Under the pieces are notes generated by a model that saw nothing but the letters and a program-made list of their open reading frames with translations, ran no database searches and had not been told where the DNA came from. Made by a program: the position numbers and the translations under genes. From Agapetus fuscipes (taxonomy: Eukaryota; Arthropoda; Insecta; Trichoptera; Glossosomatidae), in assembly GCA_951799405.1 (NCBI GenBank), contig OX637332.1, forward strand, positions 253,001-317,000: a stretch of 64,000 bases of DNA, read 5' to 3'. Positions within the stretch are counted from its first letter, which is position 1. The number at the start of each line of letters is the position of its first letter. Shown piece by piece: positions 52,920-63,704 of the stretch.

Positions 52920-55655
52920 TATTGTGTGTGATAAAGAAATGTTAAGTATAGCTTAACACCATGAGCGTCAGTTTTTAAGAATTTACAAAAAACAAAATCA
53001 TTGATAACATTCTCAACATGTTATTCCAGAAGTCTTCAGATTAAATGAAAAAAGGTATAATCATACATGAATGAATTGTACTTCCTGTTTTTTTCTGTGG
53101 ATCTCATAGGGCGGATTGGTTCGAGAACAAGGAAGTTCACGGATGCATGAGTATACCTATACTCATGCATCTAATTCGATTAAACAAACTCCTGCCGACC
53201 ATCAAAAAGAGAAAGCTATTGTAGGATGGACACGTTAGATCAAATTTTATTGTTTGTAGGTTTCTGTGCATCAGTAGAACCTTCAAAAAGTGCTATGGTG
53301 AAATTTTTCCTATGTGACTTGCAATGGATGTCTGATCACTAACAAGCTTTAGCTATTATGTTTGTAAGGCTATAATTTGCACAAAAGGAACGAATGTAAT
53401 CCTAAAATAACAAATTGTGCAATAAAATTGTAAGTGTAATACTGTAGTCAGCTTGATAGTAGTGGGGTGTGCCGAGGCCTCTCCCACTGTTCACATCTCT
53501 GGCACTTCCATACAAACACTTGGTCAGTATCCCTCCCCGCTCATGAGAGTCCTCACGTTCTGGGAGAGAAGTGAGCCACGCGAGTATAAACACAATTTTT
53601 CAAAGGAGTGACTCCATTAAAAAGCCTTCTCAAAGAAAAAACAAATTTGTCTTATAAATAGCAAACATCTTCATCGTAAAAGAAGATATGAAAATATTAA
53701 ATTCAATTAATATTGGATATCTAGTTGAGAACTTTTGGGTGAAAATTCAGGTTTGAATGATAAATATTAGAGAAGGCATTTACAAAATGACCACATTTTA
53801 GAAGAAACTTTGCCGTTTCCCCTTCCCTCATTCCTGTCATCTCCCTTTACACTTTTATATTCAGACAATATGCCCTTAGCAAATGGTGACAAACATACTC
53901 TTTATGATGATTTCATTGCAAGAAGAATATTTACGCTGTTGTAGCGTGAGTCTATTGCAGGACTGTGTGCTACATCCAGCTATGTCAATGTTTATGCTCG
54001 CACTTTGTCATTTACGCTCACTGCAGGAGCAGTCGTCTCCTCCATGCTAGAGAACTCAATACTTAGTATTGTTTACTAAATGTTTGTATGAAAATGCCAA
54101 ATTACAGTGGAATATTCTTATGATGAAGGAAAGCCCCACAGCTGACAGTACAAGAGAAAAACTATTCTTTTCAATTGAATGTGAATTTTCTACGCACTAG
54201 TGATTTATTGAACCTAACCAACGGATTAGATAAGTGAAATGTGACTTACAACACTTGTTGTGCACATTTTTAACATTTTCATCTTCAAATAACACAAAAA
54301 AACGTAATGCAATTTATCGTCAAGAAAAAAGTATGACTTATGTTGAAAAGTGTAAATGAACTTTTTATATTTTTTAAAATATCTTCAAAACACACAGAAA
54401 TCTCTTCAAAACAAATGGACTGGGACAACCCACAATATAGTTCATATTATGGAACGTTTATAAATGCTCTGAAAAATAAACATTGTTCATGGAACTAAGA
54501 TGTATGAAAAGACAAACTTGAATTAGTACACCGACAGTGTGCCATATGCTGCTAATCAGTGGAGGTACGCATTGAAGAAGTTGCAAGGCATTCAGAAGTC
54601 ACATATTTTGACAACGATTTAATTTTCCATGAAAATCAATGCTTTCTGTTCATTGAAATAAACAATCACTTAACTCTTGACAAGTCAATGATATAGTTTT
54701 TCTCGGGTTAGACCATGTTCTACTTGCAGTAATTTTGTCTGCCGATGTCAGCATAATATTTAGTTGACTATAATTATAAGACTTATCAGTAAAAAAGCTG
54801 CCATTTTGAACACTTTGTTTCAATTATTTCACATAAAAATACGTAATCAACTATTGTGAGCAACGTAGCTTCTAAATTAATTTGTGAAATGCCTCCTACA
54901 TTGTCTTTGAAATAAAAAAATTACACATTTTTATATAATTTTACATAGAAATACAACACTATGTTAGTTCCAATTAATTGTCTATTACTCTATGTCCAAA
55001 ACAATAAAGAAAAAAAAATTACCTCTTTATGAATCTATTTTTACACAAAAAAAAAGCAATTTTGCCGTTTTTTATGTGAATTCCTAGAAGCAATTGAAAG
55101 CTAATTTTCTTATATTACTTAATTGGTTAGTTAGTTCTTATGGATTTCTATAAGGCTCACTTATAATGGTAAGCTCCAAGTACTTAACATTCTAATTGGA
55201 AACATCTGTCTCTTCAATGGGCGGCCAGTTCCCTCTAGTCAAGATGTCGGCCTACCAGCCATCACTAGACCACCAGGAGTGATGTACCTCATTGTTTGCT
55301 ACGTGTAATGCTGTTTTTCACATTTGCTACACTTTCAGATACACTACCGTATAATACCTACATATGAAATATATTTATAAATTAAACTACTAGCACTTTC
55401 TATTGAAGTATTAATCAGCATTTTTTATAATCTAGGATAACAATATTTTTTGTAGCATTTACGAAAATCTAGCAGGAATACATTGTACTTTCATATATTG
55501 CATAAAAACATGTGTTAATGGATAATAAATGTCAATCAGTCTTCAAAGATGAGTGAGAATCAAATATGCCAAAAGAAAAAACTAAGATATGAAAATAAAC
55601 CAAAGATCTCACCTAGTTGTTTTTTTTCTTTAAAATATACAAAAATATTTATGAG
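52920..55655. other. Intergenic or intronic AT-rich DNA
   Basis: GC-richer pockets at about 53460-53585 and 55215-55290 could be UTR exons of a minus-strand transcript, but no frame is convincing. The inverted ACTCATGCATCTAATTCG-type repeat around 53145-53170 is short. Confidence 0.35.
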
Positions 55656-55659
55656 TAAA

Positions 55660-55905
55660 TGTTCCTTGACTTATAGGTTGGTATGCGGCTGACAACCCAT
55701 GCTGTAAAAATGGTTCACTATGCCAATATCACCCTTGTTTCAGGGAAGGACAGCAAGAGTTGCAGGGTGTATGTCCATTTGAGATTTGGTTTTTATGTTG
55801 TAGGTTCACATGAGGCATGTGCAAGCGAACTTGTATGTTCCTGGTTGTGAGAATGCATGTAATGTGAATCTCCAATGTATATCTTTGCAACTTAGATTAG
55901 ATTAG
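55660..55905 (+). mobile_element. LINE 3' UTR repeat, near full length
   Basis: TTCCTTGACTTATAGGTTGG to TTTGCAACTTAGATTAGATT. Little diverged from 61972-62220. Confidence 0.85.
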
Positions 55906-56154
55906 GTGCGATGAGTATCCTCGCTACCACCTGCACTCGCAATATCATCCTCTGAAGCAACACGGCTACCCTTATATAGAGTACACCTTTCCAAAGAATG
56001 TACAGAAACTAAGAAATGCTTCTAATGAATGAATATTAACACAAGGATTGTGTAGAGGATTACAGATACAGATGAGTGCTTGATGGCCCAATTGCCGTTA
56101 TATTGGTTGGAGACAAGAGCAGATGATTGCATGGACAGCTGCCGCGGCTCTCAC

Positions 56155-56239
56155 CTGCGGCCGTTCACCGAGTGCAGTGAGATGTCACAACAAATAAAGA
56201 CAAACTCATCTTCACCGTGACACACAAGTGGAGCAGAAC
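56155..56239 (-). other. Possible 85-base internal exon
   Basis: Acceptor ATTTAACCTAG (ending 56240), then an open phase SAPLVCHGEDEFVFICCDIS, then LHSVNGR, and an excellent donor CAG/GTGAGAG at 56155. The chance of one open phase in 85 bases is high, so the support comes mainly from the splice sites and the local GC rise. It does not join in phase to the exons at 51111 or 51230. Confidence 0.3.
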
Positions 56240-58747
56240 CTAGGTTAAATAATGCAAAACAGATGCATACATACAATTAAATATACATTACAAGGATGAC
56301 AATCATTACCTACAATTATTCAAAACTTAATATTATGAATTTTATATAAATCAGTGGCAATCCTACAAATAATAGACCAAGGAATTATATTGTAAATGTA
56401 ATAAAACAGGATTCTCATACAATTGCTGCACTGAGGCATTACAACAATAAGAAAATAAACTTATAAATAATCTTTAAATCACAATAAGAATGTATTATGT
56501 AAATATAAGGTGCCGCCCAGGGACGGCCTCGGCATTAGCGGTGTAAGCAGGAAGCTGTGATGATATGCACTTTGTCAGATTGCGTGATGAACTTATCATT
56601 TCTTATTCTTATCTTTATGGATATTAAGGATTATTCTAATATTCTTTTCTACTAATCAAATAATTAATATTTTATTATGTTTGTTCCATTATAAAGAATA
56701 ATAATGTTTAACTTTATTTCTACAAAAGCGCTAAAATATTATACAAAAATGTATTTGTACACATATTCTCACCATGACATAACCACGAGGGGTATTCTCC
56801 TACAAGTGAACCGTTTGTTACCATGGGTGGACACGGAATTTAGGAATAAATTTTGGTGTTTTATAATAAAACTTTTCTATACGAACTGCCTATGATCACT
56901 AATCCACAAAGTCGGTGATTCAAGCAGAATCATTATGTATACATTTGTGAGTTACCCTGTCAAAGCCATGTGAGCCAAACCAAAGATAGAAATAAACAAC
57001 AAGCTAGTGAAACTTCTGCAGGAAATGAGTTGGCTGAGGATCCATTTATTTGACTTTATATTATACTTTTAATATCTACAGTTGTATTCAGCTTTGCCAG
57101 GGTGGCTTTGATATTTTTCAAATCAAAACAAAACAATTTTGCACACAAGAAAAACCTGCCGCTTAAAAAGTCTATTGAAAATGCAATGCTGATAAATTCC
57201 CGGGTAATGGATTATCTTAACATATAATGAAGTTCATAATTGACTTTGTTCTGTGTTTATACAAGAAATTTTCTAGACACTCATTTAACAGTGATATTAT
57301 AATCACAACTGTATATGAAACCTTGCATTTTTTTTATAATTAAAAGGTGCCCATGGAAGTTAGATTGTCAGGACAAAAAGAGTCAATGAAAGTTTTAACT
57401 TAAAATCCTCATAATGGCTCAGTTAGTTCATAGTATAATTTTCAATATTTGAAAGGACAAAAATAACACATTGTGCTCCTGCTGCAATACTGCCACATCT
57501 TAAAACTTGTGGCTATTCAGTACATGGCAAAACATAGGAAGATAAGAGTTTCAGGCTTACACTGGACATCATTGGAAGATAATCTAAAGTTTAATAAAAT
57601 AAATAAAATCTTTTTATATTGTTCCAGAAGTTATTATTTTTTAAATCTAAATTTTAAATTATCTTCCAATGTTCCAGAGTTTTGACAGTATTTTAGATGG
57701 GGCGCGACATAAAGAAGAAAACAAATACTTTTCACGCATTATCACCACCTTACATGGTAAATTGTGAAAGAATGGTTATTTTTTTTATTGCAAACTTGCA
57801 CTTCCTCTGAAATATTGAAGTAATTATAGACTATAACCTGCTTAAAACAACATTGCCAGTCAACATCTTGAAAAATATATTTCACTTTACTCCATATCAA
57901 CAAAAACAAATTGAAAATCTAGACAGAATGATGTGAAGATATATGGTTGATTATGCAAATTTGAATTATAATCAGTGATAATTTTAAGCTGATTTTACGA
58001 AACCCAGCCTATTATAATAATCTTTGTAGGTTTGGTAAGTGTAAAATGAATCAAGTGCCATGAATTCAATGCAGTTTTAATTTCTGGTAATTAATATCTC
58101 CTGCTGCCTTACACATGTGAGGCTAGAATAAAAATAAGCATATAGAAATGTGAAAGATATCTTTGTGCTTTTGGAATGTTCTTTAGAAAATTAAATAAAT
58201 GGCAAAGTGCGAAAAAAAACACCAGTTAGCGTAAAAATGTGTAAAAGCCCGAGTCTAAAATAAGTAATGTTACTGTGAGGTCTTGTCTATGAAATTAGGT
58301 TGGTCATGAAACTATGAATGAAAAATTAATTCAGAAAATAATAATTTAAAAACTTTTCATTTTTAAAAGACCCATGATCATTGTTACAACATTTTATGTT
58401 TGAGTGAGAGCAAAAATAGACTTTGATCAAAATCTTGTCAAATTTCTATGAGTGGTTCCTCCAAATTATCACACTCTTAGGTTAGACCAACTACTGATGG
58501 ATCCTCATATTTCAGCGGATCTTGTAAGACCATTCATGTATTTGTTAGCTGGCAAAAAAGCAGGTTATTGTTAAATGCATTTATCTTGGAACAGAAAGAA
58601 TTTAAAATGAATAATTTGTGGGATACACCTACGTTAGTATTTTGAAGTTTTGTGCATTGATAAGTTTGATGAATGACAGTGAACACGGGTTGTAATTATT
58701 TGTTACTGCAGATAGATGCACGGCAGGGTGGAGTGTGTGTTGCTCAG
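56240..58747. other. 3' flank / 3' UTR of the phosphatase gene and unassigned DNA
   Basis: AT-rich. The first part below 58748 should be the 3' UTR of the phosphatase transcript. I could not fix a poly-A site. Confidence 0.4.
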
Positions 58748-58934
58748 TCAGTTCTTGACGTAGTAGTACACGAGGGTGCCACACAGCAGGAGCCCCACCG
58801 TGATAGCCACCGGCTTCACCAGTGACTTCTTGAAGGCGCGCCATCTCTCCGAGTCCGCTTGCTTGCGCTGCATCCGCTCCACCGTGGCCTTGGTCAGAAA
58901 ATTGCGACGTTTGCGCAACTCTCCTGGACCCAAA
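58748..58934 (-). CDS. Ptp61F: Ptp61F-type phosphatase, last exon (tail anchor)
   Basis: Acceptor TCTATTTTCCAG. The exon completes a leucine codon and then reads [20 protein letters not shown] to [25 protein letters not shown] and TGA (58750-58748). One transmembrane helix followed by five or six residues fits a C-terminal ER anchor. Confidence 0.93.
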
Positions 58935-61900
58935 CTGGAAAATAGATGAGCTGTGTAAAAATGCATCCCTTAACGTGATTGTCATGGCCTCATCAACTCC
59001 TCCCAGACAAAGTATGTGGAGCTGCAAATAAAAGATATGGCAATCCTGCAAGTTCAGATGTCTTTCAACATGTTTTTGAGCCAATCAATTTTGAACTCAT
59101 CCATTTCATAAGCCACCAAGACATTCATATAATTTCCAAGCACCTACTATATTATTCAGAGTCAACCAAAGATTTGGGTTGATTTCTTTATTCACCTGAA
59201 ATAGGGACATCATTCATTTGTGCACCATGCAATTTGATAAACTGCCGTTTTCAATGACAATAAAATCTAATCTCAAATAACTAACATCACAGTCTAAGAT
59301 TCATTTTAAATATTGATTATTTTTACACTGTGACCTGGGAATAAAAGCTCTCACTGAGAATGGAGGCAACTAACAGAGAAGGTGCTAGAGATATAAGAAA
59401 ATGAGAAAACCATGATTAATGCTGAAGGATGTATGTATAAAATGAAGAAATCGTGCACTGAGTCATAGAGATCATAGCCTGCCTGAAGCGGATTTGGGCA
59501 GGTCATATTGCATGACAAGGTTACAAATAGACAAAAGGTGACCAAAGAGAATAGTCCGATGAAGACTGTTCCTTGACTTATAGGTTGGTATGCGGCTGAC
59601 CACCCATACTGTAAAAAATGGTTCACTTTGCCAATGTCACCCCTGTTTCAGGGAAGGGCGCAAGGAGTTGCAGGGCTTATGTTCATTTGAGGTTTGGATT
59701 TTATTTGTAAGTACACAATCAGCATTTGTAAGCGCGAACTACACGTGTTTGTTTGTGGGCATACATCTGAGAGCTTTGAATGAATATATCCTTGCAACTT
59801 AGATTATAGATATAGATTATAGATCTCTCAAAGCTTTGAGGAGCCCTGTTCAATTGATAAGAGGAGCACTCCTCTATTATGTGCTAAGAGGTCTGCTCAT
59901 TCTGGCTGGATTTGGATCGTGGGTCATTCATGGGCCTCTATTTGTGCATGTTTGCAGTCCTCCTGGTACAGCTTGTGCGGAAACAATTTAGGGCTTGATA
60001 GAACTTGATATTGATGAACAAATACATACATACAAACTAAGACCTAACATTGCTATTTTAAATACCTGGCTGCCTTGGATACTTACTCTTGAAATCCCAA
60101 TCCAACCAATGAGGATCCTGCATTAAGATTACTTATAAAAGAGACTAGAGCCATACAAAAGACCCCCCGCTGGACGAAAGCTCACAGTCAAACCATTATC
60201 ATATTTGCTTCAACAAGCTCCTGTTCTTGGACCAGGAAGGCTCCAAGTGAAAACTCTTGTAAAAAGTCTATAATCAATAAAACAATAGGCAATGAAAACT
60301 TCTTCCTAAGCATTTTCTTATACTAATTGGGGTCAGGCTGAGAAAGAAGAAGAGGATGTGAGAGTGGCTTACAGGGCTTGCTGGTCATCTTCGTCGCTTG
60401 GCTGCAGGTCCTTGGGTAAGCAGCCGTTGTCGGCGGGGCTCTCTGGGGGTGGGGGCAGGGGCCGCGCGGGCGGGGCGCGCAGGCTCTCCGCCCGCGGGGG
60501 GGGAGGGGGAGGAGGCGCCTCGGCCTCCGTCTCCTCCGCCACCAGCTCCACCTTCTGCAGATACAACACCACCAACATCATGCATCTGGATCACCAATAT
60601 CATATCCACATCATGGCAGGATCAGCTCCTCAACTCAACACACATTTACTTAAGCAGTGATCTACATTAAGGACACAGATGATTGCTCAATTCAATGATG
60701 CGTTGTAACAAGAAATGAATCTGTTACAAGTAGGCATATAACTGTGATTTGATGCAGTTGGGAGCTTTCAAATTACCTAGGAGAATATTTTTGCGTTGTC
60801 AGTAGACAGTAAGCAAAATTTTTAAGGAAGATCATTTTGTTTTGAGCAAGTTATGTAACTTAGGTACAGTTGTTTTTAATAATTCAGGCAAATCTGTTGT
60901 CAAAATAATTTTGACAATCAACTGCGCGCATTTGACAAATGCCAAAAACATGAACGTTCATGCAGAAAATAGACATGGTGTGAATGCCTGGACAAGTAAC
61001 TATGTATGTACATGTTCATCAGCATATCTTATTTTTGAAAATGAATAAGAATACATAAATATACACTCTATTCAAAAGATATTAGTATTCATTAACAAAA
61101 TCTCTTAATTTGATGTGTGAAATTAATAAAATCAGATGACTTGACTCATATTTTTTTTGATATATCAGGGCCACTTAGCATTTTTTTGCAAAACAATGCA
61201 CGTACTTGCTTTTTCTTGACCTTACTTAGTGACCTTATTATGAAAATTTCATAACACGGAGTGGGAATCTAGCGCTGACTTTAGCACATTGAAAATTTCT
61301 AAATTTAATTTGGATGTGAACTTAGCTTCTCTCATAAAAATCACATGACGAATTTAACAAAAATGCATTTAAAAAATTCAAATGCAAAATGCATTTAAGA
61401 TAGAATGGGTGAAAGAAAAAACATTTTAAAATGCAAAATGTCACTTTTGTTTTAGGGATGTAAAATGCAAAATGCTACTTAGCATTTTAAATGGATTTAT
61501 TTGGAGTAGAGCACATCTTGGACACCATTGACATAAAGAGGTCTCTCACCTTATAGTTGGGATCCAGACTCTTGACTCCTTCTATGATGGCTTGATACGA
61601 GAACCTCAGCTGATCTGGGGTTTGGATCAGCCCCATGCGGTACTCTCTCATTTGCAGAAGGATTTCTTGGACATTTACACTCTCCAGTCCATCTTTCTCA
61701 ACCTGCGGATGAAATCATGGATTCAAATCTTCAATAACTAAAATGACCTGTTGTTCTTTCCCCCTGTTTTATTATTACATTATTATTTTTTTTTAATAAT
61801 GATACACAACTGGAGACTCTGGAGGAAATGAAAGAGGTATGTAAGGACAGAAATAAATGGCGGTTGATCTGTAATGATGGCGGCTAGGGTTTATTAAATA

Positions 61901-63704
61901 GGCATTTGTTTTCTGTTTGTTGTTCATAGATATTATTTATTGATTTGTAAAATATAATTTGTTGTGTATTTTCCTTGACTTATAGGTTGGTATGCGGCTG
62001 ACCACCCATGCTGTAAAAATGGTTCACTTTGCCAATGTCACCCCTGTTACAGGGAAGGACGGCAAGAGTTGCAGGGTGTATGTCCATTTGAGATTTGGTT
62101 TTTATGTTGTGGGTTCACATGAGGCATGTGCAAGCGCGAACTTGTACATGTCTGGTTGTGGGAACGCATGTAATGTGAATCTCCAATGTAACATATCTTT
62201 GCAACTTAGATTAGATTAGACAACTAATTTCGGAGCACTGCCTCCATCTTCAGGTGTGAGTTTATATACTAACTGAAGATTTTTCATACTAAGTCATTTG
62301 AACTATTATTTCTTAGTCAGTGCATAATTTGAGAACAGTTGAACACAATTTTTCAATTTTTAGTTAAAAATGTTTGTAACTATTTGCATCAAGTTTTCAT
62401 AAAAATTTAAAATACAAAAACAAACACTGTTCAATTCCAATTATGTAGAATTAAACAATTTTTGCTACATCTCATCATACAGGGAAGAAGGTTTGGCAGA
62501 AGCACAAGATCCCTTCTTCATACAGCATTATCAAAGGTGCAAATTTCTATGATGATAGCCAATATTTATTGAAGAAAAACAAGAAGAAGAATAATAAACA
62601 GTAGGAATGTGCATGACTTACTAGAACTAAACAAGAGTCCACGAGACAGAATGTTCCGGATCTGCCGATGCCTGCGCTGCAGTGCACCACCGCGGGCCCC
62701 ACGCTGGGTTCAAGGCCGCCGGAGGCACGCACCTGACGCAGGAACTCCAGGAAGGCGTGCGGAGACGAGGGAACACCAAAGTCAGGCCAGGTGGTGTAGT
62801 GGTACTGAATCACCTCACGCCACTCCCCACTGCTGATCTCCGTCAGCCTGATCATACCAATAATCATCAGTCATCAGCAGTTCCAGGACAAGAGTCCCTG
62901 CAGCTGGCATCTATCCAACATCCCTGACTATCACTTGTGTTACAATGGCTCTCATTACTTGTAGCATTAGTAACTGCCTAAATTGAGAGAAGCATTGTAT
63001 CTCACAGGTAAGAATGGAGGAGTAACGGACTCCAGATCCAAGGAGAACATCCTGGTTGAAGCACCTGGCACAAGCACAGGATCCCTCTGTCATGAAGCAG
63101 TCTTGAAAGTGCAAACTGCTGTGATAATTGCCAAGCTTCACTGAAGAGGTAAAAGGAGAAGCAATTAAGATACAATAAAATAAAAATTGCTTTGTTTTAA
63201 TTCACATGAGTTTATTTTTGGACACGACCAGTTTCGGGAGAAGCAGTACCTCCCATCTTCAGGTGTAAGGTACTGCTTCTCCCGAAACTGGTCGTGTCCA
63301 AAAATAAACTCATGTGAATTAAAACAAAGCAATTTTTATTTTATTGTATTAAAATGAACTTTCACGAAGTTACTGCTGAAAATCTAGATAAAGCAATTAA
63401 GATCCCCAAAAGGCTCAGGTGTTAAGAGAAGGGGAAGTTACCTGAAGGTTCTCTGACAGAAGAATGTGTGTGTTTCCTCGCTGACTTGCTGCAGGTTGAG
63501 CCCTACGTCCGTGAGGTCCATGGCATACTGAGTGCCCACTCTGGGTGGCCAGTACCAGTGGCACTTGATCTGGTCCTTCTCTATGATGTTGTTCAGCATG
63601 AGGATGATGCGGCAGTTCTGCTCCCACACCATGAGCCAGAAGTGGCTGGCGGTGGACTCCAGGGGACCCTGCGTGAGGATGTACTGCCTATTGGCGCGCT
63701 CCAT
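58748..63704 (-). CDS. Ptp61F: Protein tyrosine phosphatase, PTPN1/Ptp61F type (5' partial, five exons)
   Basis: Visible coding exons, 5' to 3': 63704-63442, 62847-62622, 61702-61550, 60554-60373, 58934-58748 (263, 226, 153, 182 and 187 bases). All junctions are GT-AG and in phase, giving 336 residues plus stop. The catalytic part holds RQYILTQGP (6-14), the WPD loop TTWPDFGVP (106-114), the signature [10 protein letters not shown] (H143-G152, nucleophile C144, R150) and the Q-loop [10 protein letters not shown] (190-199). An acidic, proline-rich linker (215-275) and a basic, coiled segment lead to a hydrophobic anchor (about 316-332) ending YYYVKN. This is the PTP1B/TCPTP layout: an ER-membrane tail-anchored phosphatase that dephosphorylates insulin-receptor and JAK/STAT-type substrates in the cytosol. 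The N-terminal pTyr loop lies beyond the right edge. Introns host a LINE 3' UTR, a fold-back and a hammerhead-like core. Confidence 0.93.
59570..59820 (+). mobile_element. LINE 3' UTR repeat inside the phosphatase gene
   Basis: TTCCTTGACTTATAGGTTGG to CTTGCAACTTAGATTATAG. Antisense to the host gene, in the last intron. Confidence 0.85.
60373..60554 (-). CDS. Ptp61F: Ptp61F-type phosphatase, linker exon
   Basis: Acceptor TTGTATCTGCAG, 60 codons and two bases, donor CT/GTAAGC. Encodes [20 protein letters not shown], then a proline/arginine-rich part and PSDEDDQQA. Very GC-rich compared with its surroundings. If the donor is not used, the frame reads CTG TAA at once (60371-60369), so intron retention would give a soluble protein. 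Confidence 0.88.
60555..61549. other. Intron of the phosphatase gene
   Basis: AT-rich. Repeated AAAATGCAAAATG stretches at about 61370-61490. No other feature. Confidence 0.6.
61550..61702 (-). CDS. Ptp61F: Ptp61F-type phosphatase, Q-loop exon
   Basis: Acceptor ATTTCATCCGCAG, 51 codons in phase 0, donor AAG/GTGAGAGA. Reads [20 protein letters not shown], then [20 protein letters not shown] and [21 protein letters not shown] is the Q-loop that positions the water for the second catalytic step. Family members often have QTADQ, so the proline is a small variant. Confidence 0.93.
61805..62220 (+). mobile_element. LINE 3' end with ORF end, in a phosphatase intron
   Basis: Best copy of the ORF end: [20 protein letters not shown], then GG and TAG (61819-61887). 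A short spacer follows, then the 3' UTR from TTCCTTGACTTATAGGTTGG (61972) to TTTGCAACTTAGATTAGATT. Antisense to the host gene. Confidence 0.85.
62228..62253 (-). ncRNA. Hammerhead-like core in a phosphatase intron
   Basis: On the minus (host-sense) strand: CTGAAGA, T, hairpin GGAG-GCAGTG-CTCC, GAAAT. Same layout as at 6222 and in the palindromes at 5473 and 63262. It is in the sense orientation of the phosphatase pre-mRNA. The outer stems are not established. Confidence 0.3.
62622..62847 (-). CDS. Ptp61F: Ptp61F-type phosphatase, catalytic-loop exon
   Basis: Acceptor GGTATGATCAG, 226 bases, donor CTA/GTAAGT. Contains [20 protein letters not shown] and [20 protein letters not shown]. The signature [10 protein letters not shown] lies at 62684-62655. 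Confidence 0.95.
62848..63169. other. Intron of the phosphatase gene
   Basis: No feature beyond short ORFs. GAGGGATCCTGTGC-like text at 63075-63090 resembles 62500-62515 (AAGATCCCTTCTTCA), hinting at a duplicated intronic piece. Confidence 0.4.
63170..63349. repeat. Perfect 82-bp inverted repeat in a phosphatase intron
   Basis: Arms 63170-63251 and 63268-63349 are exact reverse complements as read, with a 16-base loop. The centre on the minus strand is CTGAAGA (63262-63256), T, GGGAG...CTCCC, GAAAC. The arms share TTTTAATTCAC with the palindrome at 7997. In pre-mRNA this would be a long hairpin. Confidence 0.9.
63442..63704 (-). CDS. Ptp61F: Ptp61F-type phosphatase, first visible exon
   Basis: Acceptor GTTTATCTTCCAG, then [30 protein letters not shown], and on to FFCQRTF; donor [27 protein letters not shown] is conserved motif text of the classical PTP domain. 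The ATG here is internal; the true start is in earlier exons outside the window. Confidence 0.93.

Noticed and set aside
60358..60670. Plus-strand ORFs over the GC-rich linker exon
   Set aside because: Antisense shadows of the phosphatase linker exon, glycine- and alanine-rich.
62609..62927. Plus-strand ORFs over the catalytic exon
   Set aside because: Antisense shadows of the exon that carries [10 protein letters not shown].
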